Assembly (NCBI RefSeq): GCF_007993655.1 | Contig: NZ_CP029077.1 | Coordinates: 862,744 to 926,743, forward strand | Direction: 5' to 3' | Source of the DNA: Candidatus Deianiraea vastatrix | GTDB lineage: Bacteria > Pseudomonadota > Alphaproteobacteria > Rickettsiales > Deianiraeaceae | Length of the DNA stretch: 64,000 nucleotides | The notes under the pieces: generated by a model | Told to the model about the DNA's origin: nothing | The model's database searches: none | Seen by the model: the letters and a program-made list of their open reading frames with translations, nothing else | Translations under genes and position numbers: made by a program | Shown here: positions 35,967 through 45,233 of the stretch, in pieces | How the letters are laid out: each line of letters begins with the position of its first letter | How positions within the stretch are numbered: the stretch's first letter is position 1

Positions 35967-36034
35967 CTAATCCTTGCATTTTATAAATAACCAATTTTCA
36001 TAGTAAAAAATTATACACTATGAAGATTGGTTAT
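35967..36034 (+). repeat. 3' flank of cassette B running into the pheA 5' end
   Basis: Matches 33537-33592 (3' flank of cassette A) up to the tagt at 36001-36004. After a 15-bp insert unique to this copy comes the real pheA start, atgaagattggttat. This copy therefore looks like the original junction and the one beside kdsB like the derived one. Confidence 0.85.
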
Positions 36035-36865
36035 CAAGGCACAGATGGTGCTTACTCACACATTGCCTCCCAAATTCTGTCCCCAAATTCATCATATATC
36101 GGCTTTTATGACTTCTTTGACGCGTTTGCCGCATTAAATCAACAAACAGTCGATAAAATCGTAATCCCAATCGAAAACTCATACGCAGGACGCGTCGCCG
36201 ATGTTCACCGCCTTATCGCTAAAAATAACATCTATTTCGAGGCAGAATATATCCTTAAAATACAGCATCAACTTCTTGCAAATCATGCCACAAAACCACA
36301 AGATATAACAGAAATACTCTCTCATGAACAGGCAATTATGCAGTGCCAAGACAACTTAAAACGCATATTTGCAACAACTACACCAAAGTTAATACCCGTC
36401 AACGACACAGCAGACGCAGCAAAACGCCTTATGCAAAGCAATAATACAACATCAGCCGTCATAGCATCAAGCCTTTCCGCTAAAATATACAATCTTCAAA
36501 TCATACACCCAGACATACAAGATGCACAAGATAATTTCACAAATTTCATCCTAATGTCAAAAAAACCATCAAATCACCCATTTCAAAACAATAAAAACTA
36601 CATAACATCCCTTATATTTGCAATAGATAACAAATCTGGCGGCCTTGCGAAAATCCTTAATATACTTTGCGACCATAACATAGATCTGCTTAAAATCGAA
36701 AGCTATATACCAGGGGGCGTAAAATCTCATAAAGCAGAATTCTTCATCTCCTGCAGCGGTCATACTCAAGATCCAAATCTATCAATCGCCATGCCTAAAC
36801 TTCACGCCTCATGCCTTGATGTTAAACTTTTTGGCTCATACCTTGCAGATGAAAAAAGACTCTAG
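36020..36865 (+). CDS. pheA: prephenate dehydratase
   Basis: Converts prephenate to phenylpyruvate in phenylalanine synthesis. The 281 residues contain the catalytic domain (MKIGYQGTDGAYSH at 1-14, VIPIENSYAGRVADVH near 52-67, DNFTNFILMSKK near 170, where the TRF-like motif reads TNF) and a C-terminal ACT domain for feedback by phenylalanine (SGGLAKILNILCDHNIDLLKIESYIPGG near 208-235). It is a monofunctional dehydratase without a chorismate mutase domain. The TRF threonine is kept. It follows the cassette B orphan by 54 bp, in the shared 3' flank. Confidence 0.92.
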   Translation: MKIGYQGTDGAYSHIASQILSPNSSYIGFYDFFDAFAALNQQTVDKIVIPIENSYAGRVADVHRLIAKNNIYFEAEYILKIQHQLLANHATKPQDITEILSHEQAIMQCQDNLKRIFATTTPKLIPVNDTADAAKRLMQSNNTTSAVIASSLSAKIYNLQIIHPDIQDAQDNFTNFILMSKKPSNHPFQNNKNYITSLIFAIDNKSGGLAKILNILCDHNIDLLKIESYIPGGVKSHKAEFFISCSGHTQDPNLSIAMPKLHASCLDVKLFGSYLADEKRL

Positions 36866-36974
36866 CATATACTTGTAAAAAATTGCTCACTATTTTCACT
36901 ACATTACACCTTGAACATCATATTCCTAAATCACAAAAAACCCACCTCCCTAAAGCAATAAATCATCATCCATC

Positions 36975-37544
36975 CTAAAACCAAGACCTCCTGTGTATAT
37001 GGCAAAATCCGTGCTTTTTAACCTGCTCAAAATGTCTTTTTGTGCCATAACCAAAATTTCTGTCAAAGCCATAATCCGGAAAAATGCTACCCATCCTAGT
37101 CATTAAATCATCCCGATAAGTCTTGGCAAAAATAGACGCAGCCGCTATCTCGTAATATCTGTCATCACCCTTTATAATCGTCTCACAATCTTTCCTTGGA
37201 GCCCTGTTTCCATCAACTATAATCCTTGATACATCATAGCCATGCTTTAATACCTTCTCAATCGCACCATTCATGGCAACTAGTGTTGCATTTAATATAT
37301 TTACCCTTTCAATCTCATCATTTCCAACCTCAAATACTTCAAAAATACAATACTTTTCAAGCTCAATACGCGCATCCACCCTCTGCTTTTTGCTCATCTT
37401 TTTGGAATCACGCACATACTCTTTAAAAAAACCCTCATCTTTCTTAAAAATTATACACCCAGCCGCTACAACAGGGCCCGCAAGCGCTCCACGCCCAGCC
37501 TCATCAACACCAACTACAATGCCATCTTTTTCAAAAAAATTCAT
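36975..37544 (-). CDS. rnhB: ribonuclease HII
   Basis: Cuts RNA in RNA/DNA hybrids and removes single ribonucleotides from DNA. The 189 residues open with the type 2 RNase H signature GIVVGVDEAGRGALAGPVVA near 8-27, holding the DEAG acidic residues. Further catalytic acids lie in IIVDGNRAPRKD near 110 and AAASIFAKTYRD near 135. The domain is complete and the gene stands alone. A 223-bp spacer separates it from glnA. Confidence 0.95.
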   Translation of the reverse strand: MNFFEKDGIVVGVDEAGRGALAGPVVAAGCIIFKKDEGFFKEYVRDSKKMSKKQRVDARIELEKYCIFEVFEVGNDEIERVNILNATLVAMNGAIEKVLKHGYDVSRIIVDGNRAPRKDCETIIKGDDRYYEIAAASIFAKTYRDDLMTRMGSIFPDYGFDRNFGYGTKRHFEQVKKHGFCHIHRRSWF

Positions 37545-37767
37545 TACCTCTAAAAAATACTATCACATTACTATAATACCATTTTTACTTAAAATCAATC
37601 ACTAAAATAAAATTACTCTAAATATCCAAATGCCAGCTATAAATTAACCATAAAACCTAAATACAATACCAGATAGCATTTGACATAAAGTTAAACACTA
37701 TCCACCTCAAAAAAACACCATAAAATCACTCAAGTGATATTAATATGATATAAATCTCGCACCTAGC

Positions 37768-39201
37768 CTAAAAATTATACCATAAAACCTGATTTGTTAC
37801 CTCGTGGTGATATATAATCTCAGATACCTTAACCTTGCATCCAAGATCTTTAGGGCATCTGTTTGCAGCCATTTCCTTTATTTCCGCAAATTTCTCGCAT
37901 GAAACATCTCCAAGTATAGCCTTTAATGTCCCACTTGCCTTGAAATAACGCAGTGCATCATAAATATTGCCCGGTAACTTCTCACGCTTGTTTAAAATCT
38001 TGGACATCTCCTTGTCATCTTGCTTTGAAACGCCAATTGATACAACTGCAAAAATCATTAAATATGGATTGCAATCAGGCGCAACAGACCTTATCTCAAT
38101 ACGCGAAGACTTCTCATTGCCAATAGGAATTCTTATCATCGCACTTCTGTCACTTGATGAAATCTTAATCTCATTTGGCGCTTCAAACTTCGGGTCAAGC
38201 CTTCTATAGGCATTAACACTTGAATTTAAAATTAAACATAAATCCTTAGCATAATACAAAATAGATGTCGCAAATTTCTTCCCACTTTCCGAAATCTCAC
38301 TTCCCTTTTCAAAAAAAATGTTACGCCCCGCCGTCTCAAGTGAAATGTTCATGTGCATACCGCTTCCATTAATATTCATAACAGGCTTTGGTAAAAATGA
38401 CGCAGTGCATCCCATTAATTTTGCAACCTGTCTGCAAATAAGCTTGTAAATCTGAATCTGATCCGCCGCCTCTAAAGCCTTTGTGTACTTATAATTTAGC
38501 TCAAATTGCGATGGTGCAACCTCTGGGTGATCCTTTTCATTTTCAAAACCCATACACCTTTTAATCTCCGCTACAGCGTCAATAAACTTCCTTAATTTGT
38601 CCTGCGGAAGTGAATTAAAATATCCACCCGTAGTTACAAGCTCAAACTTTCCTAATGCCTCAAAATTTTGCTCACTGTCTATCCCATCTAATAAAAACCC
38701 CTCAATTTCCGGTGCAACATTTACTATAGTCTTGTCCTTTGCGTATAAATCATCACATAAACTATGTAACTTCTGCCTAAAATCACTCTCATATGGCTTG
38801 CCATCTTGCGTAAATGCACTTGCAAACATCATAACCTTACCCGGCCCAAATACACAGCTTGGTAAAAAACGCAAACTTGAAAAATCAACCTGCAACCTTA
38901 AATCTGACTTGTCCTGCGTTGAAAATCCACGCACAGATGAACCATCGAACGTTAAATTGTCGTGCGAATTTATAAAAAATGTCTTGTCGTAATCAAGGTT
39001 TAATAACTTGCCCTCAATGTCTGTAAAACATAACATCACAGCCTTAATTTTCTTCTCATCCTTTAATATCTTCAAAACCTTTTGCGCAAAATAATCCTGC
39101 GTCTTTCCCTCTTTTCTCTCAGCTTTTAACTCAAGGTTTCTTGCCTCAAGCTCCTCATACGATAAATCTAAAAATACTTTCTGTTCTAATGAATTTAACA
39201 T
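37768..39201 (-). CDS. glnA: glutamine synthetase family protein
   Basis: Would make glutamine from glutamate, ammonia and ATP. The 477 residues contain the beta-grasp domain (FTDIEGKLLNL, TFDGSSVRGF near 88), the metal-site VAPEIEGFLLDG near 165, NGSGMHMNISLE near 280, NAYRRLDPKFEAPNEI near 333, SDRSAMIRIPIGN near 350 and RIEIRSVAPDCNPYL near 367. The adenylylation loop NLYxLP of enterobacterial-type enzymes is not apparent near residue 405 (KREKLPGNIYDALRYF), so control by GlnE is doubtful. A promoter with an overlapping perfect palindrome lies upstream, hinting at repressor control. Divergent from nuoB. Confidence 0.88.
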   Translation of the reverse strand: MLNSLEQKVFLDLSYEELEARNLELKAERKEGKTQDYFAQKVLKILKDEKKIKAVMLCFTDIEGKLLNLDYDKTFFINSHDNLTFDGSSVRGFSTQDKSDLRLQVDFSSLRFLPSCVFGPGKVMMFASAFTQDGKPYESDFRQKLHSLCDDLYAKDKTIVNVAPEIEGFLLDGIDSEQNFEALGKFELVTTGGYFNSLPQDKLRKFIDAVAEIKRCMGFENEKDHPEVAPSQFELNYKYTKALEAADQIQIYKLICRQVAKLMGCTASFLPKPVMNINGSGMHMNISLETAGRNIFFEKGSEISESGKKFATSILYYAKDLCLILNSSVNAYRRLDPKFEAPNEIKISSSDRSAMIRIPIGNEKSSRIEIRSVAPDCNPYLMIFAVVSIGVSKQDDKEMSKILNKREKLPGNIYDALRYFKASGTLKAILGDVSCEKFAEIKEMAANRCPKDLGCKVKVSEIIYHHEVTNQVLWYNF

Positions 39202-39221
39202 ACATAAAAATAAAATGCTAA

Positions 39222-39253
39222 TTCATTTAAATGAAACTAAATTTAATTGTCAA
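39222..39253 (-). promoter_or_regulatory. glnA promoter TTGACA-17-TTAAAT with an overlapping 14-bp palindrome
   Basis: On the minus strand TTGACA is at 39253-39248 and TTAAAT at 39230-39225, spaced 17 bp. The perfect palindrome ttcatttaaatgaa at 39222-39235 covers the -10 box and extends to the expected transcription start, a typical position for a repressor operator. No regulator is identified. Confidence 0.45.
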
Positions 39254-39316
39254 GAAATATATTTCCATACCACAAAGCCCTAACCATACCCCGATAAAAA
39301 ATATCAAAAACAAAAC

Positions 39317-39344
39317 TTGATTTTTATTTATTTATCATTATAAA
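39317..39344 (+). promoter_or_regulatory. nuoB promoter TTGATT-16-TATAAA
   Basis: TTGATT 39317-39322 and TATAAA 39339-39344 are spaced 16 bp, with the -10 box 21 nt before ATG 39366. Box quality is good but not consensus. Confidence 0.5.
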
Positions 39345-39365
39345 TTTCTGCTCTTTGATTATAAA

Positions 39366-39893
39366 ATGCAAAATGATGCTAATAACCTAAATTACTCACT
39401 TTCAGCCTTTAATAACGATGTAATACAAGAAGCAATAACTAGCCTTAATAACCAAGGCTTTCTAATCGCAAACCTCGATAAAATAGTAAAATGGGCTCAA
39501 ACCGGATCACTCTGGCCTATGACCTTCGGCCTTGCATGCTGCGCGGTGGAAATGATGCAAACAGCAGGATCCCGCTATGATCTCGATAAATTCGGCGTGG
39601 TTTTTCGCGCCTCCCCTCGTCAATCAGATGTTATGATAGTTGCAGGAACCCTCACAAATAAAATGGCACCAGTGCTTCGCAAAGTATATGACCAAATGGC
39701 AGAACCAAAATGGGTAATATCCATGGGCTCATGCGCAAATGGCGGCGGATACTACCACTACTCATACTCCGTCGTTCGTGGCTGCGATAGAATAGTTCCA
39801 GTCGATGTCTATGTCCCCGGCTGCCCACCAACCGCAGAAGCCCTGCTCTACGGCATAATGCAACTTCAAAAGAAAATCCTTCGTAATGCGTAA
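39366..39893 (+). CDS. nuoB: NADH-quinone oxidoreductase subunit B
   Basis: Complex I subunit that carries cluster N2, the last iron-sulfur centre before quinone. The 175 residues show the adjacent cysteine pair in [12 protein letters not shown] near 56-67, then [16 protein letters not shown] near 121 and [12 protein letters not shown] near 156, giving the four ligands. [19 protein letters not shown] is typical of the family. It is alone here: nuoA and nuoC are not adjacent and nuoE is 22 kb away. No close same-strand neighbours. Confidence 0.96.
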   Translation: MQNDANNLNYSLSAFNNDVIQEAITSLNNQGFLIANLDKIVKWAQTGSLWPMTFGLACCAVEMMQTAGSRYDLDKFGVVFRASPRQSDVMIVAGTLTNKMAPVLRKVYDQMAEPKWVISMGSCANGGGYYHYSYSVVRGCDRIVPVDVYVPGCPPTAEALLYGIMQLQKKILRNA

Positions 39894-40112
39894 AATAACT
39901 ACTGCATAATCCAATTAATCCCCAATAACTCCATTACCTAACACAAAACCAAAACATTATCCATATACATAAAAACTCAACTGAAATCTGCCTCCTAAAC
40001 CCAATTCCATCCCTCCATCATGCCCCATAAAACCCCTGTCATAACAACATAAATATAAAAAACTTGATTTTAAAAAAATCATCCTAAACTATCTAATAAC
40101 TCTCTATTTCCT

Positions 40113-41414
40113 ATGAAATATATAAAAACATTTTTTAATAAATGCTTTATAGACCAAAGAATAGTAATATCCTCAGAAAAATCCGTTAGAACAATTAAAT
40201 TCACTAAAAAAGCCCAAATATTCATATTCTCCATATTTATCTTCGTTCTTCTCACCCTTACCTTCTTCTTCGTCTTCGGCGTTAAACTATACGGTACAAT
40301 CGATAAAAAACAACGTAAAATAGACCAAATGCGTCAAGATGGACAAGTTACAAAAGTCGAAGTCGCTAAAATGATTATCCATATGGAAAAAATCAATGAA
40401 TACTTCGAAAAAATCTCTCGTAAAACTATATCAGATGACGATGTAAAAAATATCGATGATAACAATAATAAAAATGAAAATCAAAACTCCGAACAAGACC
40501 AAGATAAACAACAAAATGATGATGAAAATGACATAATAACACCCCAAAAAAATACTAAAAATAATGATAAAAAAGATATAAATAAAAAACGCGAAGAACT
40601 CCTTAATCCATCAGAATCTCGCGTCCCATTAAATCTTGCCTATAATAACAATAACTTCGATAACTACACAATACAAGACCTTAATAAAATCCTTCGTAGT
40701 AAAATAGCATACTGGTACGCTATGATCAACACCCGTTATGCCTATATCCAAGATGTCCTCCTTAAACTCGACCTTCTAAACTGTAAATCATCATCTTGGT
40801 TTTCAAAAGCCCTCTCTAAAGCAGAATATGTCATAGACGCAATAGGTATATCCTCTAATGCCACCGAATCTCAAGTCTTTGAAAAAATGAAAACTAGAAT
40901 ATGCAACTCAGGCCATATCCAAAACGCCGCTACCTCTTATAAAGTAAAAAATCATATGCAAGCTACAGATGATGACTTCATACCATCAATGATTAAACTC
41001 GAAGGACTCATCATGGAAATACCCCTCGGAAACCCCCTTAAAAACGGTAAATTCTCAAGCCCCTTCGGCTATCGAATAGACCCCGTACATAAAAAAATGG
41101 CAAAACATGAAGGTATGGACCTTGTCCTTTCCTATGGCGCTAAAATCTTCTCTACAGCCCACGGTACAGTAATAAAATCAGGATGGCATAATGGATACGG
41201 CTGGTCAGTCGATGTCGCACATGGCCATGGTATAACAACTCGCTACGCCCATATGTCCCATATAGACGCACGCCTTGGCCAAAAAGTATACCCCGGTACC
41301 CTCATAGGCCGCCAAGGAAACTCCGGTAAATCAACAGGATCTCACCTTCATTATGAAATTCGAATAAATAATCTTGCAATTAATCCAAAGCGTTTTATTG
41401 TACAACAAAGATAA
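40113..41414 (+). CDS. M23 (LytM) family peptidoglycan endopeptidase, membrane anchored
   Basis: 433 residues. An N-terminal membrane helix (about 33-55) is followed by a coiled-coil and a low-complexity Asp/Asn/Lys/Gln-rich region (about 65-170). A middle domain comes next, then the C-terminal M23 zinc peptidase domain from about 310. Zinc ligands are in KHEGMDLVL (HxxxD) near 330 and GSHLHYEIR (HxH) near 410. Such enzymes cut peptide cross-links in peptidoglycan. The bactofilin gene follows 16 bp after its stop, a pairing known in other bacteria, where bactofilin positions the hydrolase to shape the cell. All four metal and catalytic positions appear intact. Confidence 0.9.
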   Translation: MKYIKTFFNKCFIDQRIVISSEKSVRTIKFTKKAQIFIFSIFIFVLLTLTFFFVFGVKLYGTIDKKQRKIDQMRQDGQVTKVEVAKMIIHMEKINEYFEKISRKTISDDDVKNIDDNNNKNENQNSEQDQDKQQNDDENDIITPQKNTKNNDKKDINKKREELLNPSESRVPLNLAYNNNNFDNYTIQDLNKILRSKIAYWYAMINTRYAYIQDVLLKLDLLNCKSSSWFSKALSKAEYVIDAIGISSNATESQVFEKMKTRICNSGHIQNAATSYKVKNHMQATDDDFIPSMIKLEGLIMEIPLGNPLKNGKFSSPFGYRIDPVHKKMAKHEGMDLVLSYGAKIFSTAHGTVIKSGWHNGYGWSVDVAHGHGITTRYAHMSHIDARLGQKVYPGTLIGRQGNSGKSTGSHLHYEIRINNLAINPKRFIVQQR

Positions 41415-41430
41415 TATTTTTTTTTATTCT

Positions 41431-41832
41431 ATGAAAGCAAAAGAGGCAATATCAGTGGAAGAAAATGCAATTTCCTTCATTGGTGAAAATATGTCAATCA
41501 CAGGTAACATCTCAGCAGATAAAGGCTCCGTCGAAATACTTGGCGCAATAAATGGTGACTGCAATGTAAATAATCTCACAGTCCGTGAAACAGGTATCGT
41601 CACAGGTAATGTTAAAAGTGAAATGCTAAAAATTAAAGGCTCAATTAACGGTAATATCTCCGCCCCAATAGTTAAAATATTCTCCACAGCTAAAATACAC
41701 GGCGATATAGAATATGGTACACTTTCAATTGAAGATGGCGCCGAAATCAACGGTAACTTTAAACGCATTAAAACACAAGCCTCTAATATTACCTCATCAA
41801 ATACCGATAAATTGGATAAAAATAAAAAATAA
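41431..41832 (+). CDS. bactofilin family cytoskeletal protein
   Basis: From ATG 41431 the product is 133 residues. It has a short N-terminal tail then the beta-helical DUF583 repeats (ISFIGENMSITGNI, KGSVEILGAINGDC, GIVTGNVKSEMLKIKG, HGDIEYGTLSIEDGAEING) and a short polar C-terminus. Bactofilins polymerise without nucleotide at the inner membrane and scaffold wall enzymes. An upstream in-frame non-ATG start would overlap the peptidase gene and is unlikely. The 16-bp spacing from the M23 gene and 2-bp spacing to rluB indicate one transcript. Confidence 0.9.
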   Translation: MKAKEAISVEENAISFIGENMSITGNISADKGSVEILGAINGDCNVNNLTVRETGIVTGNVKSEMLKIKGSINGNISAPIVKIFSTAKIHGDIEYGTLSIEDGAEINGNFKRIKTQASNITSSNTDKLDKNKK

Positions 41833-41834
41833 TT

Positions 41835-42596
41835 ATGTACCGCATTAATAAAGCTATATCCCGCCTTGGTATCTGCACTCGTAAACAAGCAGATAAACTA
41901 ATCCTTGATAAACAAGTCTACCTTAATGGCCACCTAATAGAAGACTTCTCCACAGAAGTCTCTATAGGTGATACAATAATAGTCTCTAAAAAACACTATA
42001 AATTCATCCCACCAAAAACAGAACTCTTCGGTTTCTATAAACCTAAAGGCTGCATAACATCCCGCTTTGACCCAAACGGCCGCCCAACAATATACGATGC
42101 ATTAAAAGGTAAATATAAAAACCTCATTACAATCGGCCGTCTTGACTTTAATACAGAAGGCCTTATCCTCTTTACTAACGACGGTGAATTCGCCAGATTC
42201 ATGGAAATCCCCTCTAGTAAAATAGAACGCATATACCATGTCCGTGCCTTCGGCTTCCTCTCACAAAAAAAAATGATAGATATATCAGATAAAGCATTCC
42301 ACGGTATAACAATAGATAATATAAACTACGATAAAGTAATCCTTAAATATGACGGTAATCCATCATTCATCAACGACGATAAAAAGAAAAATCATAAACT
42401 TACTATAAAAATATTCGAAGGTAAAAACCGTGAAGTTCGTAAAATCCTTTCCCACTTCGGTCTTGAAGTAAATAGACTAATACGCCATAGATTCTCAGAA
42501 TACTCACTAAATGATATACACCCAACTCAAATGACAAAACTTACAATAAAACCATCCCTTATGCAAAAATTTAATCTCTATAATACAAAACATTAA
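41835..42596 (+). CDS. RluB/E/F-family rRNA pseudouridine synthase
   Basis: 253 residues: an S4 RNA-binding domain at the N-terminus (YRINKAISRLGICTRKQADK) and the RsuA/RluB-type catalytic domain with the catalytic aspartate in TIGRLDFNTEGLILFTND near 100-117 and GKNREVRKILSHFGLEVNRL near 198. It isomerises specific uridines in ribosomal RNA. RluB is the commonest subtype in alphaproteobacteria, but the target position cannot be told by eye. It starts 2 bp after bactofilin. Confidence 0.9.
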   Translation: MYRINKAISRLGICTRKQADKLILDKQVYLNGHLIEDFSTEVSIGDTIIVSKKHYKFIPPKTELFGFYKPKGCITSRFDPNGRPTIYDALKGKYKNLITIGRLDFNTEGLILFTNDGEFARFMEIPSSKIERIYHVRAFGFLSQKKMIDISDKAFHGITIDNINYDKVILKYDGNPSFINDDKKKNHKLTIKIFEGKNREVRKILSHFGLEVNRLIRHRFSEYSLNDIHPTQMTKLTIKPSLMQKFNLYNTKH

Positions 42597-42640
42597 CCTT
42601 GACAATAATATTTTCCCTATACAATCAATCAAAAATATAT

Positions 42641-43840
42641 ATGAAAATCTTACCCTTTATCGCAATGGCAATAGCAATTTTTGTCTCAGCAGCCGAAATT
42701 GATATCTGCGTTCCAAGCTTTCCGGATATTAAAAACCTCTTTAACCTCTCTGCCTTCTCGGTTGAAATGATCCTCAGTGTTAATCTCATATTCCACTGCA
42801 TAGCAGCAATATTTGTCGGCAATCTCGCAGATAAATACGGTAAAAGAAAAATAATGAATTTCGGCTTTCTTATCTTCGCCCTTGGCACCCTCCTTTGCAT
42901 ACTTTCTAAAAATTATCCAACCCTAATAATAGGCCGTATAATCCAAGGTATAGGCTCCTCAGCCCCAATGGTTCTTGCCCCACTTTTCATAATGGACCTA
43001 TATACTAACAAACAAAAACAAGAAAAAATGATGAATATCCTAAATGGAATATGCACAATCGCAATATGCACAGCCCCAACTATCGGCTCATATGCAACCC
43101 TCGTTTGGAACTGGCAAGCAAACTTCACTATCCTCCTTGCCTTTACCTTTGTCGCTCTCTTCTTTAACCTCTTCCTTCCAAAATCAACAATAAATACCCA
43201 AACCTCTAAAGTAAACTTTGCCGAATATAAAATAATCTTTTCATCAAAACTGCCAATGATGTACATCCTTTCCTGCACAATAGCAATCGGCCTTTATTAT
43301 ACCTTCGTCGGTATGGCGCCAATAATCTACATAAACGCCTTAAATGTTGACCTAAAACACTATGGCTTTTATCAAGGTGCGCTCACCCTTGCCTTTGGAA
43401 TATTCTCAATAATTAGCCCATTAATCACAAATATTCTCGGTAAAAAAACCGCATTTCTTGCCTCAATCTCTTTAATATTCTCATTTCTAGCCTCATACGC
43501 ATATATCATAATAAATAATGTTCAAAACCCACTATTTATCACCCTTTCAACCCTCCTTTTGTCAATAGGCGCAGTAATACCGGTTAATATCCTTTACATA
43601 GGCTCCCTTTCCTCAATACCTAATATGCAAGGTAGAATATCCGCCGTCCTTACCGTTTTAAAATGGGTTTTTTCATCCATCGGAATACAAATCGCCTCTT
43701 ACTTTTACGCTAGTAACTTTATATCAACCGGAATAACAATGTTTGTAATGGAAATTATCTCTCTTTCAATAGGGTTTTACATCTTTAAACTCGATAAAAA
43801 CTTCCGTCAATCCCTCCTTGCGTCAAAATCTAAAAACTAA
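42641..43840 (+). CDS. MFS transporter, Bcr/CflA-type
   Basis: From ATG 42641 there are 399 residues with 12 predicted helices. The start MKILPFIAMAIAIF, EIDICVPSFPDIKNLF between helices 1 and 2, and the MFS loop GNLADKYGKRKIM near 68 fit the Bcr/CflA drug:H+ antiporter group, which also exports sulfonamide, bicyclomycin or amino acid derivatives. The substrate cannot be inferred. It follows rluB by 44 bp and could be the last gene of the M23-bactofilin-rluB run. Confidence 0.85.
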   Translation: MKILPFIAMAIAIFVSAAEIDICVPSFPDIKNLFNLSAFSVEMILSVNLIFHCIAAIFVGNLADKYGKRKIMNFGFLIFALGTLLCILSKNYPTLIIGRIIQGIGSSAPMVLAPLFIMDLYTNKQKQEKMMNILNGICTIAICTAPTIGSYATLVWNWQANFTILLAFTFVALFFNLFLPKSTINTQTSKVNFAEYKIIFSSKLPMMYILSCTIAIGLYYTFVGMAPIIYINALNVDLKHYGFYQGALTLAFGIFSIISPLITNILGKKTAFLASISLIFSFLASYAYIIINNVQNPLFITLSTLLLSIGAVIPVNILYIGSLSSIPNMQGRISAVLTVLKWVFSSIGIQIASYFYASNFISTGITMFVMEIISLSIGFYIFKLDKNFRQSLLASKSKN

Positions 43841-43895
43841 CCACAAATTGCACTAAAAATACACACAATTTACACCATATCTCAAGCCAAGCCCT

Positions 43896-44020
43896 ACCTA
43901 ATCTTTGCCATAAAGACTAAGTAATTCTGGAAAATAACCAAAATACACACCAATAAAACCCCATAAAATCACGCAATAATCAAGCCCTAAATTACCTAAT
44001 CTTTATCATCCCAAGGGCTA
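43896..44020. repeat. two decayed copies of the mraY 3' end in the MFS-mraY spacer
   Basis: The 27-bp string at 44099-44125, the last codons of mraY, recurs exactly at 43994-44020 and again, shorter and diverged, at about 43896-43910. Both copies lie past the mraY stop and are in no gene. The rest of this 256-bp spacer (43841-44096) holds nothing else I can name. Confidence 0.88.
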
Positions 44021-44096
44021 CACCAATTCACTCCCTTTTGCCTTGCAAAACTCTAATCCAACACACGCAAATCAAGACCCTTAAGCAGCATTTGCA

Positions 44097-45158
44097 CTAC
44101 CTAATCTTTATCATCCCAAGGGCTAAAATGTTGAATAAAAACGCTAAAATCCAAAATCTTATAACAACCTTTGTCTCGCTTAATCCCTTTTTCTCGTAAT
44201 GATGATGTAGCGGCGCCATAAGGAAAATCCTCTTTTTGTTACGCAATTTATACGACCCAACCTGTAAAATAACACTAAGTGCCTCAATTACAAACAGCAT
44301 CCCTGCAAAAAATAATAATATCTCCTGCTTGATTAATACTGAAATTATCCCAAGTGATGCCCCAAGTGGAAGGCTGCCCGTGTCTCCCATAAAAATGTCC
44401 GCCGGCTTTGAATTAAACCATAAAAATCCAAGACACGCCCCCATCATAGCCGCACAAAATACCGAAATTTCGCCTGCCCCGCTAATGTGCGGAATGTGTA
44501 AATATCCCGAATATATCAAATCTCCACAAAAATACGCAACAATACCAAGGGTCAGCGAGCATAAAAAAATCGGCATAGATACAAGCCCATCGAGCCCATC
44601 TGTTAAATTCACCGCATTGCTTGCACCTGTAATTACCAAAGCCCCAAATATAAAATACACAACTCCAAGCGTTAAAACAAGATTTTTAAGTACCGGAAAA
44701 TACAATTTCGTATCAATTTGCTCAGGATTTATGCAGTGCGCTAAATAAATTATTCCACATGAAATTACTATCTCAAAAATAAACTTCCACTTTCCCCTGA
44801 TCCCCGCAGTAGATTTCTTCGTTAATTTCTGAAAATCATCAAAAAAACCTATAATGCAAAAAATAACCATCGTAAGCAGCACAATCCACACCTTATACTC
44901 GCTTAAATCACACCAAATTAATGACGATAATAAAATCGAAAAAACCATAAAAACCCCACCCATGGTCGGCGTTCCCTTCTTTGCAGCATGCGTCTCAGGT
45001 CCGTCATTTCGAATAGGCTGTCCATCCTTTTGCAAACCCTTTAAAAACCTTATACCACGCGGCATAATCATCACCATCGCAAGAAATGAAGTTAAAATCG
45101 CAAGCCCGCACCTAAGCGTGATATACTTTGCAAAAAAAAATGAAATATAGCTTGACAT
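44097..45158 (-). CDS. mraY: phospho-N-acetylmuramoyl-pentapeptide transferase
   Basis: Moves phospho-MurNAc-pentapeptide to undecaprenyl phosphate to make lipid I, the first membrane step of peptidoglycan synthesis. 353 residues with about ten helices. The metal-binding and catalytic motifs are present: GFFDDFQKLTKKST near 105 (DD), NAVNLTDGLDGL near 183, FMGDTGSLPLGA near 258, and LMAPLHHHYEKKG near 316. The product is complete. Other mur/fts genes of the usual dcw cluster are not adjacent, so that cluster is broken up here. Two decayed copies of its 3' end lie just beyond its stop. Confidence 0.96.
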   Translation of the reverse strand: MSSYISFFFAKYITLRCGLAILTSFLAMVMIMPRGIRFLKGLQKDGQPIRNDGPETHAAKKGTPTMGGVFMVFSILLSSLIWCDLSEYKVWIVLLTMVIFCIIGFFDDFQKLTKKSTAGIRGKWKFIFEIVISCGIIYLAHCINPEQIDTKLYFPVLKNLVLTLGVVYFIFGALVITGASNAVNLTDGLDGLVSMPIFLCSLTLGIVAYFCGDLIYSGYLHIPHISGAGEISVFCAAMMGACLGFLWFNSKPADIFMGDTGSLPLGASLGIISVLIKQEILLFFAGMLFVIEALSVILQVGSYKLRNKKRIFLMAPLHHHYEKKGLSETKVVIRFWILAFLFNILALGMIKIR

Positions 45159-45233
45159 CGCCTAATATATAAATACACTAAATCATACAATATTATTTTT
45201 AATTTGCAATAAATTTATTACCTAAAAAATCGC

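Noticed and set aside
37620-37767. Copy of the glnA 3' end in its downstream spacer
   Set aside because: A gapped match around ccataaaacct exists, but that string is common in this AT-rich DNA and the match is too short to call.
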